From the NCBI GenBank assembly GCA_900155495.1, contig FTLJ01000290.1, forward strand, positions 1-64,000: a stretch of DNA of 64,000 bases, given 5' to 3'. The position numbers and the translations under genes are program-made. This DNA is from Porogramme epimiltina. Lineage: Eukaryota > Basidiomycota > Agaricomycetes > Polyporales > Polyporaceae. Positions 1 to 10,984 of this stretch are shown piece after piece (within the stretch, counting starts at the first letter, position 1; each line of letters begins with the position of its first letter). The notes beneath the pieces are model-generated. The model searched no databases, was not told where the DNA came from, and saw only the letters and a program-made list of their open reading frames with translations.

Positions 1-414
1 CGTGGGGGAGGGAGGGGGGCGACGGGGGGGCATGTGAGCAGGCAGCGTCCGGAGGGCACATCGCTTGGGACGCACATTACATGATAAGACCCGCCAGGGC
101 CGTAGGTGGCCCGGTTGCTGCTGACGTCGTATACGGCGCCGTCGATCTGAGATTCCGCGCGGAATGCGCGGCGGGAGGGAAGGGAAGGACCCTATGGTGA
201 GCTTCGCGGGAGGACACGCGGGGGCGGCACGGCGCGCAGCGGGGAGAGGGAAGGGGGCGCGGATGGAGACGGGGATGAATTTGAGGGGCACGCACTGCGA
301 TGTACACCGGCTTCTCTGGATCTGTCCCGTCGAATTGCGAAAGCAAGTTTTCGGAGAAGAGCCGATCCGTCGTCTGTGCGAATGAACGGGCACGAGTTAG
401 CAGTGATCTCGCAT

Positions 415-1109
415 CTAGCCTTCGGGCGGGCACGCGTCCGCGCGCGAGGCAGACGTAGTATTTAACATGCGAGGCGCCACTGCGCAGGGCTTGTGAGATG
501 ACGACGGACGCACCGGCATGTATTGCCTGAGGTTGGGCGGCTCGAACTCCCAGAGGTAGCTCCCGGTGATGAACTTGCCGGCGAGGACGATAAATATTGC
601 CGAGTACAAGAGGAACTTGAGGAGGCCCAGGCAGCCAACCTCGACCTCTGCAGTCGGGTCGGGCTCCTCGGGGCCAACCTCCTCGCCCCGCGCAAGCTTC
701 TCTTCACGCTCCTTCTGGCGCTGCAGCCACTCCTCATGGGCCTTTTCGCGTTCGGCGCGGTATTGGGCATACCTGTGAGGACCCATGTCAGCGTGAGGCA
801 CCCACAAACAATGTAATAGACCCGAGCATCGCATGGAAGGCGAAGTCAAGTGCGGCAAATGGGAGAAAGGACTCACGCGAGGAAGGGCCGGTTAGCTTGC
901 TTGGTGGAGACCTGCCTGCTGGGGTCCGCCGGATCCTCCACAGTCGGATAGTCGTCCTTGAGCGGAAAGCCCGCCCAGGGTGAGCTGGGCGCATCGCCCG
1001 GTGTCTGAGGCCCCACCGGCTTCCCGTCTGGGCCTTTGGGGACCTCCTTGAGGTCGGCGGGGCGCTTGCGCTTGGGGCGGTCGCCCTCAGGGTTCAGGAT
1101 CCAAGACAT
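415..1109 (-). CDS. Hypothetical single-pass membrane protein
   Basis: Two exons, 1109-877 and 772-415, joined in phase across a GT-AG intron to give 196 residues. The start is the ATG at 1109 (MSWILNPEGDRP). The first half is hydrophilic and rich in Pro, Lys and Asp. Residues about 80-115 form a highly charged Glu/Arg/Lys helix. One strongly hydrophobic segment follows (LLKFLLYSAIFIVLAGKF, about residues 130-148), then a polar tail. The arrangement suggests a membrane protein with a large soluble N-terminal region; which side of which membrane is unknown. I do not recognise the family. The exact C-terminus is less sure than the rest because the last 35 residues are low in conserved character. 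Confidence 0.75.
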
Positions 1110-2259
1110 GCCAGCGGGCTCCTATGGAGAAGAGTTCAACAGAGCGCGCGGTGGAGTGCAGTACAGAGCGGGAAGGCGAGGTGGTGGTGCAGAGGGTGTG
1201 TGTGGGGGAGGGCGACGTGGACGTGCGAGGAGGCTCGTGCGGTGAGAGGAGCCACGGCCACAACAACGCGCGCGTGATAAGCTCCCAGGCCGGGGCGGCT
1301 GTGGACGGGGCATGGTGAGAATCAGGTCCCAACAGGACACGTATGCGGAGCGCCATATGCAGGCACCGACGACCTCGTCCTCGCGTGGTCATCAGCGTCG
1401 CCAAATATGCAAAGTGAGCCAGGAGCGTAGCTTGCGACAATGTGGGCGTCTGTTGTCCGATATCCGCGGTGTTCATATTAAACCACTGCCCCTATGCTTC
1501 CCTAATATTCACCCAAATACCGCATACAGCGACCTCATCGCACCTTATATGCGGCCCGAATGCCCTCGATTGATTGCAAGTGGAGTCCAACTCGATAGTA
1601 CCTTTCTCCCGACGATATAACGTCCGGGATTTCCATTTCGGAGAGTCGCGACCAAGTCGTGACGATGAACCACATGGCGACCACCAAGTCAGCGGGCTGA
1701 CGATCATTCAAAAGCACACTAAGCACGCCAACGTTTCTTGGTCCAAGACTCCGTTCCAACCCAGCGAAGATCCGCAGAGTGAACACAAGCGCGGCTACAA
1801 TGATAGATACAAGTAACGAACCATATATTAGAATGCTACGGAAGCACGATGGGACGTTGTATTAGTATCGCTACTAGTAAGGTATGATAGATAATACATT
1901 GTGTGTGCGTATAGAAGAGTATTGTCAAAACTAGGAGACCGGAGCGTGGGGAGATGTGGGGGATGACGAACAAAAATGCAATAATGGAGGACCAGGCCCA
2001 ATAGGAAAGCTGCTAAGCGTAGACGATGATAAGCGCGACGAGGATTAGTGAACGATGGACCCGCCCTGTGCAATGTGGAAGAGAACGATGCGAGTGATGA
2101 GACACGAAGCGACAACCGCAAGACTGTAGTATGATGACATAGGAATGAGCGTTCGAGTGCATGGCGGCATATACTGTTGCAGACTGACATGGGCATAAGA
2201 TATCACAAGCGGAGATGCATAGACGTGCGCCGGACCAAGGACGAAACCGAATCATCAAG
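1110..2259. other. Intergenic stretch with hydrophobic coding-like fragments
   Basis: No complete gene could be built. On the minus strand, 2012-1898 and 1835-1544 read as hydrophobic segments (SSIIAFLFVIPHISP; LLVSIIVAALVFTLRIF). A well-formed branch-point-like TACTAAT lies upstream of the AG at 1836. Joining the two at the obvious splice sites breaks the frame, and an in-frame TAG precedes the first. This could be a decayed multi-pass membrane protein gene or a real gene whose splicing I could not solve. Confidence 0.3.
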
Positions 2260-4382
2260 TCATCGGTGTTCGGTCCCAGGCTGACGTTCTTGAATCGCCG
2301 CTCGTTGAGATATCGTTACGTATGCCCCGCCAACTTCTTCCTCACTGGACCCCAGACCCGGTGGGACTGCCGGCGTCGAGCCGGCGGGGGGTCCGAGGGG
2401 GAAGTCCGCAAGAGGTCCATCGTCCTCCTCGACAAGCTTGATCTTTAGCGCAAGGAACTTGGGGGTCTTGATGAACTGCGCACGACGTCAATACATGGGT
2501 TTCTCTCACAGCGGAAGAACTCACCTTCGGCACGGAGTCCGTGGCCATGAGACGGAAGACGTGCGTCTGGATGCGCTCGTACAACCGGATCATGGTCTGG
2601 AGCTGCGTCGCGTTGAAAGCATTCGCCTGTTCCAGGTCGACGCGGCCTTGGAACGCTTTGCCTGTCAGGTTCTGGATGACGTCGCTGAGGTACCCGGAGA
2701 GCTCGTTCCTCAAGCCGTGATCAATGTTGAGCTCGTTCTGACTCGATGGCGCCAGATAGGTGTTGTAGATGACGAACGCCTTCTGGATGAGCGACTCGTG
2801 GTGCTTCTCCATTGCGACTTGACCCGGGGTACTCTTGGCTCCTGGCCGCGGAGGAGGGTTCGAAGCAATGGCGCTCGAGGTCGTACTGAACGACTTCTTG
2901 AAGTCCTGGACGTCGAGATAGAACGACAAGTTCTCCTCGCAGAAGTTGCTCCTCAAGAACTCGCGGAAGAGCACACGAAGTTGCGGCTCCTCCATAATGA
3001 ACTTGAGGCGGTCCGTGTTCGACTCCTTCTGGCCCTTCCTCTCCGCGTCGTAGCTCGCGTTCAGCTTCTCCGTCATCGAAATCCGGCGATGGATCTTGGC
3101 ATCGCTCGCCGTCGCACCATCAGCACCAGAAGCCTCCGTACTGCGGTCTTCGGAGGACCGCGCCGCACCAGCCACGTTAGCGTTGGAGCTGTTCGGTGAT
3201 GGACGGGCGCCATCAGGCATGTCCCAACGAGCAAGACGACGGCCCTCGTCCGTAACCTTATAGATGGCCTTCGCCGTGCAACGGAATTCTCCATGTTGCT
3301 GTGAAAGATGGTCAATGATGAACGGACTCCATCTACGTAGTAGGCTTACCGAGATAGTAGAGTTCGGACCTCCAGCGGCACCGCGAACAGTGAAGATGAT
3401 GGCGGAGTCGTTGTTCTTCCTCTTGTCGGAGACGAGGGAGATGAGACCGAACCGAACAAACTGCGCCGCCATCTCAGCCGCCTCCTCTCGCCCAATGACG
3501 GACGTAAAGTCACATAGCCACTCCAACGCTGTGACCGCCGCGAAGCAGTGCTTGTGCATCATCGACGCCTTACCCAGCCCCTTGTCCGACACATCCATGA
3601 GCGCGACACCCTTCGACCGCTCGTGATACTTCTGGAATGGATCCATAGTTTCTGTGTAGTCGGGAGGGTAATTGGGTTGACGTCCAACGAAGCGGCGGAA
3701 GAGGGCGGTGATGGCTGAATGGGACACGATGATCTCATCGTCGACTGACCGTCGCTCGAGATGAAGGAGCTTCATGCAGATAGGCTGAGATGAGAAGACG
3801 TGGGCGAGGTGGTCACCGTTGATGCCGTTCTTGCTCATGAACCTCTCCAATACGTGCAGACCCTTTGGCGTGAGGACGTATACACCCCGCTCCTTGAACA
3901 AGTTCGATCCCGGATCCGCGGCATTCTCGATGAGACGAGCATCCATGAACTGCTGGCACATGGCTTTGGCCATATCGCGAGTCATTGAAAACGTTGTTGT
4001 CGTAGTAGTCGTCACGATACGGGAGGGATCTCGAGGATCGGGTCCACGGTTTGATTGTGAGAACTTGAGCGAAGCCAAGTTCCTTGCGGCGTCATCGCTG
4101 CGAGACTCAAATGAGGACGCTGAAAGAGAAGAGATCGGACAAGGACGTACGTGGTGAATGAATTGGGGAAACTACGGAAGTATTGCCTGTTCGTGGTGAG
4201 CTGCAGCGAAACGACGAGGGTCGCAAACAGGTCCAGCGTGTCCTTATTTTGGTGGTTGTGAAGTTAGCAGGACATCAAGGAGGGGGATAGAAATTACCGA
4301 CCTTGAGGAAGGGCCTGCCGCGTTTTGTCGTCTTCATCATATGCGACGACGTCGCTGATGGGGGCTCCTGTACCTGAGGCAT
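2260..4382 (-). CDS. RGS/DEP regulator of G-protein signalling (Sst2/FlbA/Thn1 type)
   Basis: Five exons: 4382-4302, 4242-4151, 4097-3350, 3298-2525 and 2475-2260, giving 636 residues. The N-terminus carries the TTKRGRPFLK signature and the ASLKFSQSNRGPDP block seen in fungal Sst2 orthologues. Two DEP-like regions follow; the second contains LEWLCDFTSVIGREEAAEMA. The RGS domain starts near RLKFIMEEPQLRVLF, runs through REFLRSNFCEENLSFYLDV and ends near YERIQTHVFRLMATD. Members of this family speed GTP hydrolysis on G-alpha and so dampen pheromone or nutrient signalling; FlbA and Thn1 act in sporulation and hyphal growth. The DEP region usually docks the protein to receptor tails at the plasma membrane. 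The C-terminal exon, after the intron at 2524-2476, adds an acidic Pro-rich tail. A 51-nt intron (3349-3299) is a multiple of three and free of stops, so retention would give an insertion, not truncation. Confidence 0.95.
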
Positions 4383-4598
4383 TGCTGGAGCGATTTGAAA
4401 GGAAAGAGAAAGAGAAAGAAAGGAGACGAGACGGGGGCGGGAGGAGGAGGCGGAGGGAGGAGGAAGGGCAGGAGGGCAGGTGGAGGTCGGGAGGAGGGTC
4501 GGGGGAGAAGATGAGGACGAACGATGACAAGAGGCGAGGCGGGCGCTTGTGCGAAACCCGTTGACAACCCAGATTTTCGACCGAAATTCCCATGTGCG

Positions 4599-5005
4599 AT
4601 GCCGGGCCAGACACGCACGGCAGGGCCGACGCCCAAAAATTCTTCATTTAGTCTTTTTGGACAGGGCGCGTAAACCCCCGCCCGGCGGCACGCCCCCGTC
4701 CCAGACAAATCACCCGTTTTCCGCCCGCCGCCTCACGACGCCCCGCCTCGCTCCTCCGCAGTTGCCGGCCAAGCCGCCCCGCGCCCGCGTCCTCCAACGC
4801 CCTCTCTGACGCCGCCTCCGCGGGCGCGCCCCCCGCCTCGCCCGTCGCCGGCCCCTCCCCTTACGTCCTCCCCGGCCGCCTCACGTTTCTAGGGCCCGTC
4901 GCGGCCGGAGCCTCCGCGGAGCTCCCCCCGGGGCCGCCCCGCCCAGCGCTGCATCAATATTGCGACCAGCCCTCCCCAGACACTTGCGGCACTTGCGGCC
5001 TCTGA
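4599..5005 (+). CDS. Candidate small two-exon gene, unrecognised
   Basis: ATG at 4599 opens MPGQTRTAGPTPKNSSFSLF. A GT at 4670 and an AG at 4760-4761, preceded by a pyrimidine run, join exons 4599-4669 and 4762-5005 in phase to give 104 residues. The second exon has strong C/G bias at third positions (Ala/Pro/Ser-rich, ending near HQYCDQPSPDTCGTCGL). It would share a 216-bp divergent promoter with the RGS gene. An alternative acceptor near 4978 would continue into another open frame up to 5348. No family is recognised; GC-rich leader DNA could imitate coding bias. Confidence 0.25.
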
Positions 5006-5826
5006 GCTTCACGTTCGACGTCCGCGCCGCGCTTACCCGCGCCATGAGGCCGCCTTGCGCTCCCCAAACAGCGAGTGCGACGCCATTGTCTCTCCAACGG
5101 CTCCCGCTTCCGGCCCCTCCGCCCGCCAATCACGCCTCGGCGCTCATCAAACGTGCCTTTCCAGGCAACGCGCCTCGATCGTCACCCGCCTGGTCTCGGA
5201 GTCGGACCGCAAACGTCGGGGCGTCAATCCACCCATATTCGGTCGATCTTGTTTCGACGCCGCCACTCTAAACCTCGTCCATCTCGGCCCCGCTCATCTC
5301 GCCCTCACGCCGGTGCTCCCTCTCTTCATCTTCATCTACCCTCCGTAGCGTGCGGCTCGCATCTCGGCCTCCCCCTTGACCTTCTGTGTAGCGCGTCACA
5401 CCTTTGCAGCCTCGTCAGCGGGTCCACTCGGGTCTCCAGGCTAATCGCTGACACTTCAAACCGATCTGGGTGTACAGCTTGCGCGCCGACCTGACTCGTT
5501 TCGTATACGCGTCCTAATTGGGCCCGTCTTGAAAATCCGGTCCACGTCACACTCTATCTGGCTACTACCGCTTCAAGCTTCAGTCGTCGTGTTTCAGATG
5601 TCAAATATCACATCCTCGCCACGTTTTTTTCAACAGCGCGACTCCGGTTGTAACCCCCAGCGCCGTCCGCCCCGCTGGGGTCCAGGCCTTCGACGACCGC
5701 GACAGCCCGGCGACAATCCGCTTGCAATATTGCGCAGCGTCGTCCCCCTGTAGAAATTGACCGGCCTTCCTCATCTCGACAGTCGCCTCTGCTCCCTTGG
5801 CATTCTCCGTTCTCCGCCGCCTATTC

Positions 5827-6003
5827 ATGATGGCCAGCAATCATCCGACCGCACACGCACGGCCTCTCCTTACGACAACCCCTCCCAGGGCCACAGGTCC
5901 TGCCACCGCTACCCCATTATGCCCCCCATCAACCGGTCTCTTTGCCATCGCGCCGGCAAATTTCGGTTGTCCTCCGCCCAAACGCGTCAAGGTGTCGTAT
6001 AAA
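5827..6003 (+). pseudogene. Possible first exon of a lost or unresolved gene
   Basis: The frame from the ATG at 5827 reads MMASNHPTAHARPLLTTTPP and ends in a basic patch PPKRVKVSYK, directly before a consensus GTACGT donor. A further coding-like stretch (ATRLLTERNVALTHGRRAAR) lies at about 6065-6160 before a GTGAGC donor. The only AG between them leaves the frames out of phase. Either an exon is missed or the locus has decayed. Confidence 0.25.
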
Positions 6004-7384
6004 GTACGTCCGTCATAACGGACGGTTTGATCTGTTCACGACCCACGCCGTTTGATCACAGCTGCTAACGCCACGCGTTTGCTTACCGAACGCAACGTTG
6101 CCCTCACACATGGCCGTCGTGCGGCACGCGACATCCTGTCGGTCCTCACAATCCCTTCTTTGGGGTGAGCGCATGGTGAAGGCCAACGTAATCATCGACG
6201 CAGGTTCGCGAGACCAGACGCTGTAAGATGGCCAGGAGGTGCTCCGCGCGGCCCTTGTGGTGAAGCTACGACGTCGTGCACGTCCATGCGATGGTGCCAG
6301 AACGTTCTGTGGGATACGGAAGCCGTGCAGTGACATATGATGACACCATAGGCCGCCGTCGTCCCGCAGCGCAGTCATAGCGGCGACCCGCTCACGCCGT
6401 AGAACTCCTTCCCGGACTCCCGGTATGACCTACCTCGCGCCGTCGCATGCGTGAGTAGGAGAGGAACGGGTATGGAGGGCGACCGCATGAACAGGAACCC
6501 CACGGAGTAAGACCCTTGAACACCTCTCAGGCCTCAACTTCGCAGAGTTCGGGCACTAATCTCCCGGGCAGCGCTATCGCCCTTCGATCTAGGCGCATGT
6601 TTCATAGTAGCAATCATCGCAGGGTTCCCAGCAAGCATGTGTGGGAGTGTCCGACGGCGTGGTGCCAATGCTTCGCGGGAAGCGGTATGAATGGCGTGTG
6701 GTCCGTTTCTCTTTGCTTATTGAGTTGCGGATTCATCTTCATCGCACTTCTTTGCACAGCCTTTTTGCGCGCCGCGGCGGGGTATAGATGTCCTCCATTC
6801 ATAGGAGGGCCGTTTACTTTTGAGTGTTGGGGCGTGTCTTCTCGATCGCGCGCTCGAATCCAAGAACTCTCGTTCATATCGGCAGTTAGAGCCCTGGCGA
6901 TATAGGTCACTTCGATTCCTATTTACCATAGGAGGCCTCGACGGCGTCCAACGCCGACCTCGGGCTCTCTTGCGCGTGTTGACGGCGTGGGCTGAGACTG
7001 ATAGTCTAGAATACTTCCATCTAAATCTCTGTTAAGCTCCTGCGCAGCGGTCCCGGAGTTTATCATTGTATGTCACCCATACGTACTTGCTGGTGGATGT
7101 GAATGGAATTCATTTCGCGACCTGTGGTACCACGATCCATTTGTGTGACCCATAAAGTGTGACTGCTGTTTGTGACATTCGCGCAAAATAGCAGATTTTT
7201 AATAAACGAGGATCCCACATTAATACAGTACTTTCCTAGGCCCGTGTCACGCGTCACAGTCGATGCTTCCCAGCAACGCGCGTCCCAGTTCAAGTTGAAT
7301 CTACTTAGCAGGCCACCATGAGTTCTTCCAATATTGCCGTAAGAGTCATCCTCATTCTCATATGCATCACACAAACCCTCAAAA

Positions 7385-9205
7385 ATGTCTCGGGAACAGG
7401 ATTCCACGGACATTCAAGCACTGCTTGACCAGTTGAAATCATCCGAAGCGTGGCAAAAGATAACCAATCGAGACGCTGCAAATGCCGTTGAGGACGCGGC
7501 GACTCGTATTCCCTCTTACGACATTGCAAATGCAACTCCATCCACGAACACGACAAGTGCTTGGGATGCACCCCACGTTGCTGACCAGGCTGGCGCATTT
7601 ACTTCCACGAACTTTTGCTCCGAGCCTCCGCTAGCTCTCGAGGAATCTTCAGAGCCACCTTCAGCTCCCCTCGGAGCATCTGTTGCTTTGCTTCTTTCGC
7701 AGCTACAAGGTTCTGGTGGGCTAAGTGCGGCGCCAGGAGGCAGCCGTGCGCCAAGTTCGTCTCAACCTCCGTTGACGTCTGCGCCTAGACCCAGTGCATC
7801 TACAACCTCCGCGGACCCGGCCTTCGTACCTCGTCCACAACGTCCCAGCGGTGGGATAAACTCCGGTCCGAGTCGCGACGCAGCTGGGACGGCCCACCAA
7901 CCACCCCACACGCCTCCGCAGGATTTGCGGGCATGTACCTTCCAACAGGCGCTTCCTCACCTCGCGCGGCTCGCAGAAGATTCGGAATTTCTCAAGGCGC
8001 TAGCTGCAGTGCGTCCAGGTCTTTCTCTGGCCCGTTTCGATCACAGCACTGCGTGTATTTCACGGGCCGGTGGCCACTGCATGCGCTGATAACATCTCGG
8101 TCTTTCGGACAGATGAAGGCCGAACAAAATGAGCTAGAACGCCAGCTCTGGAAAGAACGGGGCAACATCCAGCGATCCCAAGAAGAGAGGGTCACTGCTG
8201 CACGCACCAGGTGTGTTTCGCCGACCGGCTCTTAGTGTTCATCCTCCCCACTGCTACGCGCTCGACGTTGTGCGTGCGTCGGCAAATCCCACCTTCCGCT
8301 TCCCCGTCCGTCGTATTTCGGTTCCCCACAGTTCTCAGTCCTGTCGCTTAACTCACACCCCTTCTTTTACAACCTTGACCACTACTGTGGCCGCGACATC
8401 ACTGGCCGACGCCACGCGCCCACGATCGAACCCCTCCCTGGCATTACAGGGCAACCATTATCGGAGCGGCAGGCCTCACGCAATACGAAGCCGACGTCCG
8501 TCAATTCTCTTGCACCCTCCTCGTTGTCTTCCCGTTCTGATTGCTCCCCCGCTACGCATCTGATCTGCATCCGGGCCCTCACGCTCGCCCCCCACCCCCG
8601 CGCCCTCGGTGCCCGCCCGCGTGTGCCCCGTGCAGGCGCTGACGGCCACGTTCCGCGCAGAGCTCCGCAAGTTCGACCGCGAGCGCGCCCTGCCCGCGTG
8701 GGACGGCCTGGTGACCAAGCAGCAGGCCGCGCTCGAGGGCTGGGGCGCGCCTGCGATGTTCCCCACAACGCACGCCCCCGACCGCGAGGTGAGTAGCGTC
8801 CGCCATCAGATCCGGAAATCAAAGTTATGTTTGTCGCGATGCCTTCTCCACCCCCCCTCGCAACATACGCTCGTCGAGCCCCCGCGTCCATTTCGCTTCC
8901 CCCTTTCATTTCTCTCCCCCCTTCCCTCAGGGCCCGCGGCTTCGCGGACCGAGGCGTCCACCGGCTTTTCCCCTCTGTTGATTGCCTTGCGCTGCGTGCT
9001 GAAATCCCGAATCTGATGCACACGACATGACGGCACGCCTCGCCCGGCCTCTCTTGCGCATGACCGCCCCGACCCACCACCCCGCCCCCGTGCGCTTTCG
9101 GCCGACCGTTCTCCCGGGCGATCGTCGTTCGAATAGCGCCAGCAGAAGGTCATGCAGGTCTTGGGCGGGCTCGTCGGGGGCGAGGGGCGGGCCGCGCGCA
9201 GCTGA
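7385..9205 (+). CDS. Fungal protein of unknown function, DUF2458-like
   Basis: Five exons: 7385-8008, 8113-8210, 8450-8495, 8636-8788 and 9137-9205, coding 329 residues. The first 170 residues are Ser/Pro-rich and probably disordered. The conserved part starts at TFQQALPHLARLAEDSEFLK, continues through a charged helix (KAEQNELERQLWKERGNIQR), ATIIGAAGLTQYEAD and LRKFDRERALPAWDGLVTKQ, and ends in QQKVMQVLGGLVGG. This order matches what I recall of the fungal family DUF2458, for which I know no assigned role. The last intron (8789-9136) is unusually long, and its acceptor was picked among two nearby AGs to give RQQKVMQ. The start is the first ATG in frame; an upstream ATG at 7318 lies in another frame. 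Confidence 0.8.
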
Positions 9206-10984
9206 AGCCCGGCGTCTCGAGGTCGAAGGGCACAACTCGCCGCCGGTGTTTATGGGGGGCATCTCGGGGCCGCACCAGGGACGCGCGGCGCGTCGCGTCC
9301 TGGTCAATATTTACGAGCGTCTTGTACTTCAATGCACCCAAGCGATATCTCCCCAGCTCCTCGCCTGCATGTGATCGATGACGCCCCTTGCGTGAGTAAG
9401 GAAGTTACCGGCGACATGCTGGCCAGAAGCGAGAGGCCGCGGAGCCGGACGCGATGGCGGCATGCGTTGCGCAATGCATGCGCACATTGCTCGGTGCGTA
9501 GCGCCGTGACGTGCACGCGTCATATTCGTGGTGGAAGGGCCATTCCGCATCTTCGCGGGAGGTACCAAGTATGTCTACTTACCCGGAGAAGTGGCGCTTT
9601 TCATCGAAGGAGTTATGAGGGAAAGGACGGTGTGGTGCGTCTGAAAACAGTTAGCGAGATTCACTCAACGGCCCAGCCAATACTCACTATAACGATTATA
9701 GGTGTTTATAGCGTTCAGTAGAGTGCCATGAGTGTTCATATCTAAGCACAGCAGTGCGCCCCTTTGAGCTGCGCATGGAGCCGCGGAAGTAATTTGATAC
9801 GAATGAGCGGCCTTACAGCAATGCTTTTCTTGCACGATATGCGTCGTCGCATGAGCGGTGTAGTCCGAAGGTCCTCGGAACGATCGGGTTATAAGATATT
9901 TGCCCGGGTCAGTTGGCAGAGCATGACGTCGTTGAGCTCTTGGTGATGACCGTGATCTTTGATGCCAGGGCATGATTTAGGGGTGGCGATCGCTGTGGCG
10001 TCGGCCTGAGATTTCGGTGGTGCGTATACTTAGGGCTATGCCGTTGCGAGCCGGAATATCCGTGGACTATTTCGGAGGATTTGTAGTCGCTCAATGTAGC
10101 TCGTCCTGGGCCTTACTCATCTTGACGGGGAAACCAGGGGATTCAGGGGATTGAAATTGTTGTCATGTAAGGTGGTGTCGCCGGATCTGATTAGAATTTC
10201 GGAGCGGGCGAAAATATGTAATTTTATTTGGGGTTGAAGGGGCGCTGAAACTGTTTTTAGTAGGAGTAGGCCGCACAGTCCATGTTTAATGCCATGGATT
10301 GCTGGCACGCTTGAGTTGTCGGAATGGCGCTGCACGCGCGGGGCCGAGTAGTTGCTAGCGGTGGCTGGCTTCCAAGAGCTAGCGCAAGCAGGAGAAGAGG
10401 ATCGGTATCTATAGATCTTGGTGCCTGCCGTTCTGGGCGATGAATGACCGTGGGGCGCGGATCTTGCCCATTTACGAGTCTAAAGCGAGGCTAAACCCAA
10501 GATATCCATGTCGAGCTCGATGTCCATTTCGCCTGGGAGTTCGTGTTCGGGACACACGAACCCCTTCTCCATCTCCGCGTCCGGCAACGTCTTGCGTTTC
10601 GACTGCCTGCGGTCCAGCTTCTTGCTCGTACCATCTCCGAGAAGCATAGCAACAGCGACACGGATATGCGGGTGAGCAGTTTGAGCATCCCGGTTCTCGA
10701 CGTCCCGCGCAGGTCTGAGAGAAAATAATTACGCGGGATCATTTTGGGAAGCAGCTGATCGCTTGTAGCTTTCGCGGCTAGCTGCTGTCCAGGGCGGCCC
10801 CCCATGGTCGCCGCTCCTCCCATCCCTCCGTTTCGAGTTTGTCCTCAACCACCTTGCCCCGCCGCCTTCGTTTGTCTTGCTTATGCACTAGTGCCCAGTC
10901 TCTCCCTACTTCCCACCATCACAGCACCTGCACATCCTACTCTTAGAGATCCCACCGGACCCACCCGCCACCCCGAGCTCAGCG
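9206..10984. other. 1.8 kb interval, no complete gene
   Basis: Contains 3' flanking DNA of the upstream gene, a headless coding exon on the minus strand at 10714-10480 (listed separately) and, in the last 250 bp, the presumed promoter of the alpha/beta hydrolase gene. Nothing else in the interval shows coding bias or a recognisable RNA. Confidence 0.5.
10480..10714 (-). pseudogene. Headless 3' exon of an unrecognised gene
   Basis: Downstream of a good acceptor (TTTCTCTCAG) the minus strand holds one open frame of 77 codons to the TAG at 10480. It has clear C/G third-position bias (LLGDGTSKKLDRRQSKRKT, then AEMEKGFVCPEHELPGEMD, ending MDILGLASL). No upstream exon fits, because the alpha/beta hydrolase promoter begins within about 250 bp. 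It looks like the C-terminal exon of a gene whose front was lost, or a transposed fragment. Family not recognised. Confidence 0.4.

Larger units (their letters stand above)
4383..7384. other. Gene-poor 3 kb interval with candidate fragments
   Basis: No confident gene. The part from 4680 to 5340 is very GC-rich with C/G-ending codon bias on the plus strand, and 5827-6003 also looks coding. Both are listed separately as candidates. From about 6200 to 7300 composition falls and no frame shows coding bias. The region just upstream of 7385 is presumably the promoter of the next gene. Confidence 0.4.

Noticed and set aside
2438..3199. A 253-codon plus-strand frame
   Set aside because: It is antisense to the RGS domain exon; the opposite strand encodes a clear RGS protein.
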